This document shows, one piece after another, positions 16,702-24,786 of a stretch of DNA of 64,000 nt. The notes beneath the pieces were generated by a model. The model was not told the origin of the DNA. It searched no databases and was given only the letters and a program-made list of their open reading frames with translations. Numbering within the stretch: position 1 is the first letter of the stretch; each line of letters starts with the position of its first letter. The stretch is from contig CP107208.1 in NCBI GenBank assembly GCA_025758045.1, positions 1,488,001 to 1,552,000 on the forward strand, written 5' to 3'. The position numbers and the translations under genes are program-made. The stretch is from Oscillospiraceae bacterium. GTDB lineage: Bacteria > Bacillota > Clostridia > Oscillospirales > Ruminococcaceae.

Positions 16702-16857
16702 GATGGAAGAGGGAATTTGGTGAAATTTGGTGCGGACGGCCCGCCGGGGCAATTGTGGCGGGCCGGGGGATGTGGTATAATAAGGCGGCAATTTTTGGGG
16801 CCGCGGGAATACAGGGGGCGATGCCTGCATCGCTCCGCCATCAGGCAGGCGGCCGGC

Positions 16858-16884
16858 GGGCCGATGACGAGCATCGGCCCCTAC
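16858..16884. repeat. 27-bp palindromic repeat, copy 1
   Basis: GGCCGATG, ACGAG, CATCGGCC followed by CCTAC. Three further copies occur at 17656-17682, 32434-32461 (inverted) and 44050-44076. The rest of 16702-16917 holds a degenerate relative (GGGGGCGATGCCTGCATCGC) and no gene. Confidence 0.85.
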
Positions 16885-16917
16885 ATGTGTGATGTGGCTT
16901 GATTATAGGAGGATACC

Positions 16918-17301
16918 ATGATACAAGTTGGATGCAAAGGGCATGCGGCGCTGCGGGTGACCACCGAGAACACCGCCCGGGCGATGGGCAGCGGCGAGCT
17001 GCCGGTGCTGGCGACCCCCGCCGTGGCGGCGCTGGTGGAAAAGACCTGCTGGCAGGCCATCGCGCCAGAACTGGAGCTGGGCATGACCACCGTAGGCACT
17101 AGTTTGCAGCTGGCCCACACCGCGCCGACGCCCATCGGGATGGTGGTGCAGTGCGATTGCGAGGTTTTGGAAGTGACCGACCGCCGGGTGCGTTTTGGGT
17201 TCCGCGTGTATGATGATGTGACCGAGGTGGCCGGCGGGGAACATGAACGGTACCTTGTGGATGCCGAACGGTTTTTGAAAAAAGCCGAGAGTAAAATTTG
17301 A
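16918..17301 (+). CDS. Hotdog-fold thioesterase (FlK-like)
   Basis: A 127-residue hotdog protein resembling the fluoroacetyl-CoA thioesterase-like group. Features are the central ALVEKTCWQAIAPELELGMTTVGTSLQLAHTAPTPIGM, with the Glu/Thr region used in catalysis by FlK, and a strand VRFGFRVYDDVTEVAGGEHERYLV. It would hydrolyse a small acyl-CoA; the true substrate is unknown. AGGAGG precedes the ATG. Monocistronic, ended by a hairpin at 17339. Confidence 0.85.
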   Translation: MIQVGCKGHAALRVTTENTARAMGSGELPVLATPAVAALVEKTCWQAIAPELELGMTTVGTSLQLAHTAPTPIGMVVQCDCEVLEVTDRRVRFGFRVYDDVTEVAGGEHERYLVDAERFLKKAESKI

Positions 17302-17338
17302 TTGTTTTGTTTTAGTTTGTTTTAGTATGTTGCTATGC

Positions 17339-17380
17339 GGGCGTCACCACCATGCGGTGACACCCTTTTATCATGGGTTG
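17339..17380 (+). terminator. Terminator (ACCATGCGG-loop type) after thioesterase
   Basis: GGGCGTCACC, loop ACCATGC, GGTGACACCC, TTTTATCATGGG. A member of the P0 hairpin family. Confidence 0.82.
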
Positions 17381-17423
17381 CATCCGTTAAGGCAAGAGCG
17401 CGGCCGCGGCATAAGAACATGGA

Positions 17424-17633
17424 TCAATAAATCGCGTCTTCCCGCCAGTGGGCCAGGCGGTGGACGGTGTCTTCGGATTCAACGAAGCCGTCTTTATCAT
17501 CGGCGTGGGCATCGGGGGCGTAGGATCGCATCACGCCGGGGGAACGGCCCTGCAGGTATTCTTTGGCCTGTTTTTGGCGGCAGGGGACGGTGTGGGTTAA
17601 TGTTTCCTCGGAGATAATATGCTTCTTTTTCAT
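17424..17633 (-). CDS. Hypothetical protein, 69 aa
   Basis: A small basic-to-acidic soluble protein starting MKKKHIISEETLTHTV, with one Cys and a charged tail (DAHADDKDGFVESEDTVHRLAHWREDAIY). Not recognised. I start at the ATG at 17633 behind AAAGGAG; the frame upstream runs through the 27-bp repeat (17656-17682) and is not coding. It is divergent from the YejK-like gene, and the two share an intergenic region. Confidence 0.7.
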   Translation of the reverse strand: MKKKHIISEETLTHTVPCRQKQAKEYLQGRSPGVMRSYAPDAHADDKDGFVESEDTVHRLAHWREDAIY

Positions 17634-17655
17634 CGTGATTGCTCCTTTCACGGGC

Positions 17656-17682
17656 AGGCCGATGACGAGCATCGGCCCCTAC
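17656..17682. repeat. 27-bp palindromic repeat, copy 2
   Basis: GGCCGATG, ACGAG, CATCGGCC, CCTAC; identical core to 16858-16884. It lies in the divergent promoter region of the 69-aa and YejK-like genes. Confidence 0.85.
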
Positions 17683-17786
17683 GGTGGGGGATACTTTCCA
17701 TAAAGTAAGTGTTCCCGCAATTCCACTGGCCATCCCCGCCAAAATATGGTATACTGTTTCCTATGCCAAACAAAGGAGCGAACCAA

Positions 17787-18791
17787 ATGGAAGTCACGAT
17801 CAATCAGGTCATCCTGCACCTGCTGGACCCCGGCGCGTCGGAGCCGATGCTGTCCGACCGGCCCATGGAGATGGATGCCGACCTATTTGAATATTTCACC
17901 GCCGTGCTGGAGAAGGCTTTCGCCAGCGACGAGGTCAAAAACTGCCGGTTCCTGCCGGACTCTGCCTTTGCTGCCGAGATGGCCCACAACAACGATTTTG
18001 TCGATATTTCGCGCAGAATTGCGGGCGTCATCTTTGAGCAGATGCTGCAGTATCCCACCATCCCGGCGGGCGATCTGGCCGTGGTGGATTTTAACTACGG
18101 CGCGGTGCCCCACTACGGCGTGCTGAAGCTGAACTACCGCCCCGGCTACACCCACAACACCCAGGTACTGGGCAACGGGCAGGTCAGCAGCATGGTGCCC
18201 CAGCGCACGCTGCTGCCCGGCACCCCCAAGGCCGACGAAGCCGCGCTGATCGACCGCGCCAACGGCGTGGTGCGGTTGATCGAGAAGAAGTACACCATCG
18301 ACGACAAGAAGGATTTTTACCTGTCTACGCGGGTTTTTGGCTGCACCGAGGCCATGCAGGAGAAGGCCAAGCTGAAGGCCGTCTGCGAGACCGCCGTGGC
18401 CGCCGTGAAGGAAGCCTACCCCGAGACCGACGACCTGGACGATGTGCCCCCCTTTGACGGCGGCACCGAGACCGCTGTGGAGCTGCTGGTGCGCAACCAG
18501 GCCGTGGACAACCAGATCGCCGTCGAGGATGTGCGCAGCCGCATCCGGGAGAATTTCCCCCTGGCAGCGCCGAAATTTGAGGAGGCTCTGGCCGAGACCG
18601 GCGTGCGGGAAGACGACCGCATGACCGTAAGCCCCGCCCGCATACGCAAGCTGGAAAGCCGCAGCTTTAAAACCGAATCCGGTATCGAGATCAAAATTCC
18701 GGCAGAGTTATGCAGTTCCGACGATGCCGTCGAGTTTATCCACAGTGCCACCGGCGGGTTGAGTTTGCTTATCAAAGACGTGCTGGTGTAA
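17787..18791 (+). CDS. Nucleoid-associated protein of the YejK/NdpA family
   Basis: A 334-residue cytosolic protein matching the 37-kDa nucleoid-associated family. It opens VTINQVILHLLDPGASEPMLSDRPM, like YejK, and contains VVDFNYGAVPHYGVLKLNYRPGYTH and a C-terminal IEIKIPAELCSSDDAVEFIHSATGGLSLLIKDV. Firmicute homologues are of uncertain function; DNA or nucleoid association is known only for the proteobacterial proteins. ATG at 17787 has AAAGGAG ten bases upstream. Confidence 0.88.
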   Translation: MEVTINQVILHLLDPGASEPMLSDRPMEMDADLFEYFTAVLEKAFASDEVKNCRFLPDSAFAAEMAHNNDFVDISRRIAGVIFEQMLQYPTIPAGDLAVVDFNYGAVPHYGVLKLNYRPGYTHNTQVLGNGQVSSMVPQRTLLPGTPKADEAALIDRANGVVRLIEKKYTIDDKKDFYLSTRVFGCTEAMQEKAKLKAVCETAVAAVKEAYPETDDLDDVPPFDGGTETAVELLVRNQAVDNQIAVEDVRSRIRENFPLAAPKFEEALAETGVREDDRMTVSPARIRKLESRSFKTESGIEIKIPAELCSSDDAVEFIHSATGGLSLLIKDVLV

Positions 18792-18807
18792 ATTTTGCAT
18801 AGGAAAA

Positions 18808-18842
18808 GGGAGTCTCCCGTGGATGGGAGGCTCCCTTTTTTA
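18808..18842. terminator. Bidirectional terminator between YejK-like gene and lrgB
   Basis: GGGAGTCTCCC, GTGGAT, GGGAGGCTCCC with TTTTTT on the plus side and a short T-run on the minus side; serves the convergent genes. Confidence 0.85.
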
Positions 18843-18850
18843 TTGGAAAT

Positions 18851-19555
18851 TTAAGAGATAAAGGATGAGAAAAGCGGGCAGAGGATGGCGGTCATGACGC
18901 CGGCGACGGCGACGGCCAGGCCGCTCATGGCGCCTTCGACTTCGCCCATCTGGAGGGCTTTGCTGGTGCCGACGGCGTGGGCTGCGGTGCCGATGCCGAT
19001 GCCCCGGGCGATGGGGTGGGTGATGTGGCAGAGCTTGCAGACCGTCTCGGCCATGAGGGCACCCAGGATGCCGGTGAGGATGACGATGGCGCCGGTCAGG
19101 GCTGCGATGCCGCCCAGCTCCTTGCTGACATCCATGCTGATGGCTGTGGTGACCGACTTCGGCAGCAGGGTGATGTACTGGCTGTGGTCCAGCCTCAGCA
19201 GCAGGGACAGCACCAGAACACTGCCCAGGCTGGCCAGTGTGCCTGCCAAAATACCCATGACGATGGCAAGTACATTTTTGCGCAGCAGGTCCCATTTTTC
19301 GTACAGGGGGACCGCCAAGCTGACCGTGGCCGGCAGCAGCAGGTAATTGACTGGCGAGGCGCTGGCCTTGTAGGACGCGTAGGGGATGCCGCAGACGCTT
19401 AAAAACACGATGACAAACACCGTGCCCAGCAGCAGCGGGTTGAAAACAGCTTTACCCGTTTTGTGGTTGATGAGGGTACCCAGGGCAAACGCTGCCAGCG
19501 TGAGCAGCACGCCCCAGGTGGCTGAGGTGGACAGAAAATCATTGAGCATCGTCAT
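18851..19555 (-). CDS. lrgB: LrgB/CidB-family membrane protein
   Basis: A 234-residue integral membrane protein with about seven segments. Hallmarks are FNPLLLGT near residue 40, the TTAISMDVSKELGGI motif and GIGTAAHAVGTSKAL. Together with LrgA it forms the system first described as holin/antiholin-like and later linked to pyruvate and small-acid transport in several Firmicutes. Its start overlaps the end of lrgA by 17 bp, so the two are coupled. Confidence 0.94.
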   Translation of the reverse strand: MTMLNDFLSTSATWGVLLTLAAFALGTLINHKTGKAVFNPLLLGTVFVIVFLSVCGIPYASYKASASPVNYLLLPATVSLAVPLYEKWDLLRKNVLAIVMGILAGTLASLGSVLVLSLLLRLDHSQYITLLPKSVTTAISMDVSKELGGIAALTGAIVILTGILGALMAETVCKLCHITHPIARGIGIGTAAHAVGTSKALQMGEVEGAMSGLAVAVAGVMTAILCPLFSSFIS

Positions 19556-19922
19556 TTGCTAATTCCTCCTCCAGTTCGGGCTCGGCCTTGGCGAACCGCT
19601 GGGTGACACGGCCCGCCGTGGCCATGACCAGGAAAGTGACCGGCACCAGCGCGATGAGCACCGGCAGCAGCATGGCGTGAAGCTCCGCCCACAGGTCCAT
19701 GACGCCTGCGGCGGCGGGGACGAACAGCAGCGGGAAGATGCCGATGAGGAACAGCGCCGCCGTGCGCACCTGTTCCAATTTGACCCACCCCAGTTTGAGG
19801 GCGGCCAGCAAAAGCAGCAGGCCGTAGACGCTGGCCGGGATGGGGAGGGGCAGGAAGTTATAGCAGAGCTCGCCGGCGAAGCAGAATACCATAATGCGGA
19901 GAAATTGGAAAATAAGGTCCAT
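19539..19922 (-). CDS. lrgA: LrgA/CidA-family membrane protein
   Basis: A 127-residue protein with four predicted transmembrane helices. The family signature sits in GELCYNFLPLPIPASVYGLLLL and FLIGIFPLLFVPAAAGVMD. It is the small partner of the LrgB-type protein encoded immediately downstream. An AAGG site precedes the ATG. No LytR/LytS-type regulator is adjacent. Confidence 0.93.
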   Translation of the reverse strand: MDLIFQFLRIMVFCFAGELCYNFLPLPIPASVYGLLLLLAALKLGWVKLEQVRTAALFLIGIFPLLFVPAAAGVMDLWAELHAMLLPVLIALVPVTFLVMATAGRVTQRFAKAEPELEEELANDDAQ

Positions 19923-20115
19923 TGTAGATTACCTTCTTTGTGTGGAGATGAATGGGGGATCATCGGGAAAAATGGGCGCACAAAAGCCGCCATCGGGTGT
20001 TTGGAGGAAGTGAGTCCCGACAGCGGCAGTGGATAATTTATTTGTGAGGAACTTAATAAGCAGAGAACGAGAAGGCGCGAAGTAGAGGCCGCGCTAACAA
20101 AAGCTAAGTAGAGGT

Positions 20116-21084
20116 TTATTCAGCGGCGGCGGGCTGGTCGGGGCGGACCATCTCGCGGACGGCGGAGACGATGTTTTCTGCCGTCAGGCCGTAGTCACGC
20201 AGGACTTCGGCGGCGGGGCCGGAGTGACCGAACTGGTCCATGACGCCGATGCGGCGCACGGGGACGGGCAGCTTTTCGGCCACGACAGAGCAGACAGCCT
20301 CGCCCAGGCCGCCGATGATGCTGTGCTCTTCCACCGTGATGATGCGGCGGCACTCGCGGGCGGCGGTGAGGATGATGTCCTCGTCGATGGGCTTGATGGT
20401 GGGCATGTTGATGACCCGGATGGCGATGCCCTGGCGCTTGGCCAGCACGGCGGCGCGCAGTGCCTCGGGGACCATCAGGCCGGTGGCGATGACCGCGATA
20501 TCGTAGCCGTCGGTGAGCTTTTCGCCCTTGCCGATCTGGAACTGATAGGTCGCAGGATCGTGGAAAACCGGCGTGGCCAGGCGGCTAAAGCGCAGGTAGA
20601 CGGGGCCGTTGTAATCGTAGGCGGCGATGACTGCGGCGCGGGCCTCGACGTCATCGGCCGGGCTGAGGATGACCATGCCCGGAATGGAGCGCATGAGGGC
20701 GATGTCCTCGCAGCACTGGTGGGAGGCGCCGTCCTCACCGACAGACAGGCCGGCGTGGGTGGCAGCGATCTTGACATTCAGGTGGGGGTAGCCGATGGAG
20801 TTGCGGATCTGCTCGAAGCCGCGGCCCGCCACGAACATGGCAAAGCTGGACACGAACGGCACGTAACCCATGGTGGACATGCCAGCGGCTACGCCGACCA
20901 TGTTCTGCTCGGCAATGCCGCAGTCAAAGTGACGGTCCGGGAACTCTTTGCGGAAGATCTCGGTCTTGGTGGCGGCGGCCAGGTCGGCATCAAAGACGAC
21001 CAGGTTGTCGGCGCCCTGGCGGGCAAGCTCCACCAGCGTGTTGCCGTAGCTTACACGGGTGGCAATTTTTTTCATATCAGCCAT
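20116..21084 (-). CDS. Transketolase, C-terminal subunit
   Basis: A 322-residue subunit carrying the pyrimidine-binding and C-terminal domains of transketolase, which moves two-carbon units between sugar phosphates in the pentose phosphate pathway. It contains the catalytic Glu region FDCGIAEQNMVGVAAGMSTMG, followed by GASHQCCEDIALMRSIPGM and HSIIGGLGEAV. It needs the N-terminal subunit encoded upstream. Its ATG at 21084 lies inside the end of that gene (8-bp overlap), enforcing equal synthesis. Confidence 0.95.
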   Translation of the reverse strand: MADMKKIATRVSYGNTLVELARQGADNLVVFDADLAAATKTEIFRKEFPDRHFDCGIAEQNMVGVAAGMSTMGYVPFVSSFAMFVAGRGFEQIRNSIGYPHLNVKIAATHAGLSVGEDGASHQCCEDIALMRSIPGMVILSPADDVEARAAVIAAYDYNGPVYLRFSRLATPVFHDPATYQFQIGKGEKLTDGYDIAVIATGLMVPEALRAAVLAKRQGIAIRVINMPTIKPIDEDIILTAARECRRIITVEEHSIIGGLGEAVCSVVAEKLPVPVRRIGVMDQFGHSGPAAEVLRDYGLTAENIVSAVREMVRPDQPAAAE

Positions 21085-21946
21085 TGATCAGCTCAAGCTC
21101 CTTCTCCAGAGATTCATGGGCGGCGCGCAGCTCGTCCATGGCCTGTGCGTACTCTTCGTCGTTGGGGGCCTTGCCGTGCCAGTCGACGGCATTTTGCATG
21201 TAGCTGACGCCCAGGCCCTTGGTGGTGCGCAGCAGGAAGCAGGTGGGCTTGCCGCTGCCATGGCTCAGGTCAAACATCTTGAAAGCCTGCTCCAGCTCCG
21301 CAAAGCTGTTGCCGTTGCAGACGATGGTGTTGAAGCCGAAGGCATCCATCTTTTTATCCAGCGGCTCGCTGTTCATGACCTCGCGGGTGGGGCCGTCGAT
21401 CTGCAGGCCGTTGACATCGACCATGATGCACAGGTTATCCAGCTTGTAGTGGTTGGCGAACATGAAAGCTTCCCAGCATTCGCCTTCCTCGACCTCGCCG
21501 TCGCCCAGCAGGGTGTAGACGTTGATGTCGCTGCCGGCCTGCTTGGCGGCCAGTGCCATGCCGCAGGCGGCGCTGACGCCCTGGCCCAGAGAGCCGGTGC
21601 TCATGTCCACACCGGGGACGGTGTTCATGTTGGGGTGGCCCTGCAGGTAGCTGTTGGAGTGGCGCAGGGTGGGCAGGTCAGCCACGGGGAAAAAGCCGCG
21701 CTCGGCCAGCGTTGCGTACAGGGCAGGGGCGCAATGGCCCTTGCTGAGCACGAAGCGGTCGCGGGCAGGATCCTGGGGCTGCTCGGGGTCGACACGCATC
21801 TCACGGAAATACAGATAGGTCAGCACGTCTGCGCAGGACAGGCTGCCGCCCGGATGGCCGCAGCCTGCGCCGTGGGTGCCCTCAATGACGCCCATCCGCA
21901 CACGGGTCGCAGTCAGCTTTAACTGCAGCGTTTCCATTTTTGTCAT
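21077..21946 (-). CDS. Transketolase, N-terminal subunit
   Basis: A 289-residue thiamin-diphosphate-binding half of split transketolase. GHPGGSLSCADVLTYLYF and SKGHCAPALYA supply substrate and cofactor histidines, GSLGQGVSAACGMALA follows, and the ThDP motif is GDGEVEEGECWEAFMFANHYKLDNL. Split transketolases are normal in clostridia. I start at the ATG at 21946 with GGAGGAAC upstream; a TTG at 21952 would add only two residues. Confidence 0.95.
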   Translation of the reverse strand: MTKMETLQLKLTATRVRMGVIEGTHGAGCGHPGGSLSCADVLTYLYFREMRVDPEQPQDPARDRFVLSKGHCAPALYATLAERGFFPVADLPTLRHSNSYLQGHPNMNTVPGVDMSTGSLGQGVSAACGMALAAKQAGSDINVYTLLGDGEVEEGECWEAFMFANHYKLDNLCIMVDVNGLQIDGPTREVMNSEPLDKKMDAFGFNTIVCNGNSFAELEQAFKMFDLSHGSGKPTCFLLRTTKGLGVSYMQNAVDWHGKAPNDEEYAQAMDELRAAHESLEKELELING

Positions 21947-22087
21947 AATCAAGTTCCTCCGGTCCCGTTTGGGGTTTTGTTGGCGGCAGGCTGCCTGCCG
22001 GGGCGCAGAGCTTTACATAGTATTATGTAAAGAGAAACGCGCGGCCCGGCGGGAGATAGTATACCGCAACATAATTCACTACTTTAT

Positions 22088-22115
22088 ATTATACACGGTT
22101 TCGGCACGGGTGCAA
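22088..22115 (-). promoter_or_regulatory. Likely promoter of transketolase operon
   Basis: Minus strand: -35 TTGCAC (22110-22115), 16-bp spacer, -10 TATAAT (22088-22093), giving a leader of about 135 nt. The leader was inspected and no known riboswitch was recognised. Confidence 0.6.
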
Positions 22116-22194
22116 GAGATTTTATGGAAATTGTCGGATTTTAACGGTCTGACAATTTTTGGAGTTTTTGATTTGCAGGGGCGGCCTGGTCAGG

Positions 22195-22321
22195 GCCAAT
22201 TCTTCTGCAGGGGGATACGGTCTTGCTAACGGATGTGACCCATGATAAAAGGCCCTGCCGCAGGGGAGGCAGGGCCGGAGCGGTGCTTAAGCCGTTAGGC
22301 GGGAATTGTGCGGTGGTGCCT
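22195..22321. repeat. Repeat block: P0 hairpin plus MITE right end
   Basis: GGCCCTGCCGCAGG...GGCAGGGCC (22250-22276), with TTTTATCATGGG on the minus side, is a P0-type hairpin and may end a minus transcript. It runs straight into the right half of the GGCAAYACCGCA MITE family (22274-22320). The motif TACGGTCTTGCTAA (22215-22228) recurs with one change at 49047. Confidence 0.65.
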
Positions 22322-22331
22322 AAAGAAAAAC

Positions 22332-23906
22332 TCAGCACAGCGGTGCCACCAAACGCAGGCAGGCGCTGAGCATGCTGCCTAAAAATCCATTTCGGCAGTC
22401 GTCGGGGCCGAGGCGGCGGGAAACGGACTCGATGCCGTCGAGATCGCGGCGGATGTCGGAGAGGACCTCGCCGCCGTAGAGGACGGTGCTGTTCTCAAAG
22501 TGGAGATACAGGCTGCGGTAATCCAGATTCACCGTGCCTACCGCGGCCGCGCGGTCATCAATAAGCCACGTTTTAGCGTGCAAAAAGCCAGGCGTGTAGC
22601 TGTAAATCTTTACGCCCGCCTTGAGCAGATGCGGGAAGTAACTGCGGGACAGCTGGTAGATGGTCTTTTTGTCCGGCACGCCAGGGGTGTAGATGCGCAC
22701 GTCCACGCCGCGCTTGGCGGCCAAACTTAAACAGGTGAGCAGGTCGTTGTCCAAAATCAGGTAGGGCGTGCAGATGCGCAGGCTGTGCAGGGCCTGGTTG
22801 ATGAACTCCAGATACACATTTTTGGCTACCACTTCCCGGTCGACGGGGCTGTCGGCAAAGGGCTGCACCAGCGTGCCGCCGGTAGGGGCCACGGGGGCGA
22901 CCTGCGGCAGCAGCTTGTCGTAATCCGACGTTTCATCAGGAAAATGTGCCCGCCAGAACGTGAGGAACACGTTCGCATAGCTGCGGGCGGCGGGGCCTTC
23001 CAGGCGGACGCCGCTGTCCTTCCAGTGGCCGAAACGAGTCACTTTATTGATGTATTCATTCGCCAGATTCACGCCGCCGGTGTAGGCGATGCGGCCGTCC
23101 ACCACCATGATCTTGCGGTGGTCGCGGTTGTTCAGCACCAGATTCAGCACCGGCACGCAGCGGTTGAAACTGAACGCCCGGATGCCGTCGGCACGCAACA
23201 GATCTACATAGTTGTGGGGCAGCAGGCTCAGGCAGCCGGCATCGTCGTAGATGACGCGAACGTCCAGGCCGGAGGCGGCTTTCTGCCGCAGGATCTCGTG
23301 GATCTGGCCCCACATCTCGCCCATGCCGATGATGAAGCTTTCCACAAAAATGCTGTGCTGCGCGGCCTGCAGGTCGGCCAGCATATCGGGCAGCATCACA
23401 TCGCCCACGGGGTAATACCTGACGGCGGTGCCGCCGAAAACGGGCGAAGCAGCGTAGTTTTGCAGGTAATCAGCGGTCTCGGCCAGGCGCGGGTCGCGGC
23501 GGGCCAGCTCGGCGCGGGCGGCGGGGTCGCCGGTGCGCAGGGGCGCCAGCTCGGCCTCGGCACGCTCCATGCGGCGGCGCAGGGGGATGGCCGGGCGCTT
23601 ATTGCCCCACATTAAATACAGGAGGCCGCCCTGCACGGGCATGAGCATGAACAAAATCATCCAGCTGATTTTAAATTCCGGCGCGGTGGAGTCCTTGCGG
23701 ACCAGCGCCAGGCACATCAGCGCGCTGACGGCGAGCCCCACGCGGGAGATGAGGTGCGAGTAGTCGCTCAGCCAGTAAAACACGCTGAACAGCCACACCG
23801 CCTGCGCCAGCACGAGCACGACTGTGACCACGGTGCGGCTGAAGACGATGGACAGGGCGCGGTGCAGCAGCCAGCGCCAATCTTTGGGTTTGTGCAGTTT
23901 TTGCAT
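22332..23906 (-). CDS. cls: Cardiolipin synthase (phospholipase D family)
   Basis: A 524-residue membrane enzyme that joins two phosphatidylglycerol molecules into cardiolipin. Two to three N-terminal transmembrane segments (about 20-110) precede two HKD active-site motifs: HRKIMVVDGRIAYTGG and HAKTWLIDDRAAAVGTVNLD. ATG at 23906 follows AAAAGGACG. The open frame continues upstream to 24107, but that part overlaps the small gene at 24071 and has no site, so I exclude it. Confidence 0.94.
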   Translation of the reverse strand: MQKLHKPKDWRWLLHRALSIVFSRTVVTVVLVLAQAVWLFSVFYWLSDYSHLISRVGLAVSALMCLALVRKDSTAPEFKISWMILFMLMPVQGGLLYLMWGNKRPAIPLRRRMERAEAELAPLRTGDPAARAELARRDPRLAETADYLQNYAASPVFGGTAVRYYPVGDVMLPDMLADLQAAQHSIFVESFIIGMGEMWGQIHEILRQKAASGLDVRVIYDDAGCLSLLPHNYVDLLRADGIRAFSFNRCVPVLNLVLNNRDHRKIMVVDGRIAYTGGVNLANEYINKVTRFGHWKDSGVRLEGPAARSYANVFLTFWRAHFPDETSDYDKLLPQVAPVAPTGGTLVQPFADSPVDREVVAKNVYLEFINQALHSLRICTPYLILDNDLLTCLSLAAKRGVDVRIYTPGVPDKKTIYQLSRSYFPHLLKAGVKIYSYTPGFLHAKTWLIDDRAAAVGTVNLDYRSLYLHFENSTVLYGGEVLSDIRRDLDGIESVSRRLGPDDCRNGFLGSMLSACLRLVAPLC

Positions 23907-24070
23907 AGATGCGTCCTTTTTGATGAAAAGGGGAACAAAAAGCCCCCTCGGCACGGCCTTGCGGCAACGAAAACCGGGGGGGGTATTGCAAACAGCTATA
24001 CCCAAGCTACAGCCGAAAGCAAACACAGAAATTATGCGCAGCACCGTTTGTTGCGGGCTGCCGGGGCGAA

Positions 24071-24232
24071 TCAGGCGTGGAGACGTGCGTCGATAGCGGC
24101 CATGCAATCGTCCATGGTCAGGAACGTGACGGCGCAGTCAGAGCCGATAAACCAGCGTTCTTCCCCGTTGCAAACGATCTTGCGGATCAGTTTGCCGTGG
24201 TACTCCGTCTGGATGTAGATCCCATTCGGCAT
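24071..24232 (-). CDS. Small hypothetical protein, 53 aa
   Basis: Starts MPNGIYIQTEYHGKLIRKIV and ends MDDCMAAIDARLHA. A strong AAGGAGGG site lies six bases before the ATG, which is the main reason to believe it. Two Cys lie in the centre (VCNGEERWF, GSDCAVT). It resembles a compact beta-strand/helix domain, with no membrane segment. It lies upstream of cls in the same direction and could be cotranscribed with it. Function unknown. Confidence 0.7.
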   Translation of the reverse strand: MPNGIYIQTEYHGKLIRKIVCNGEERWFIGSDCAVTFLTMDDCMAAIDARLHA

Positions 24233-24680
24233 GTGGTCAGCCCTCCTTACATTTATATGTATTATGGGGGCGTCCCCCGGATCGAACTTGAACTGGTATT
24301 ATTATCGCATATTTGAAGGTATTTGACAAGTGGGAGAAGTGACAGATATTTTGGAATTTTGGGGGTTATTTTCTACGCAGCAAGGTATACATTTTGTACG
24401 GTTTTACGTGATGTTTTATCGCCTTGGATTGACTTTGGAGGGTTGCTTTCGGTGTTCCGCCACCATGCGGCGGACACCTCGATATGAGTTTGCAACTTAC
24501 CAAGGCCTACCTTTTTTTGGTCACAAAAGAGTACGCATAACGGCTATATGCCGTTAAAACGAGTGAAGCGCCGCAGGGTGGCGCGGAGCGAGAGTCGCGT
24601 GGCTAAAGGGGCCACCCCTCACCGCCTGCGGCGGAGCTCCCCTCGAGGGGAGCCTTTCATAGCGCAACAATAAAGAACAA
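24233..24680. repeat. 448-bp gap filled with repeat remnants
   Basis: No gene is supported. From 24448 there is a P0-like hairpin (GTGTTCCGCC ACCATGC GGCGGACAC), then a P1-like CCTACCTTTTTTTGGTCACAAAAGAG. These are followed by AAAACGAGTGAAGCGCCGCAGGGTGGCGC (also at 29500, 40637 and 53880, in part) and a CCACCCCTCACC...CTCCCCTCGAGGGGAGCC hairpin (24606-24655), the same class as 13515-13672. 24233-24440 holds no recognisable feature. Confidence 0.6.
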
Positions 24681-24684
24681 TTTA

Positions 24685-24713
24685 TTGTATTCCTCCCGCG
24701 ACTATGGTATACT
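24685..24713 (+). promoter_or_regulatory. Promoter of the radical SAM cassette
   Basis: -35 TTGTAT (24685-24690), 17-bp spacer, -10 TATACT (24708-24713), about 65 bp before the first start codon. Confidence 0.75.
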
Positions 24714-24786
24714 TGCCTTGTATGTACTCGCAAAAGTGTACTAAAATTTGTAACGGGCGTGAGCCTGTTTTGGGAGGAAACCCCCT

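Noticed and set aside
23907..24107. N-terminal extension of cardiolipin synthase
   Set aside because: It overlaps a better-supported 53-aa gene, lacks a ribosome site, and the downstream ATG gives the usual cardiolipin synthase N-terminus.
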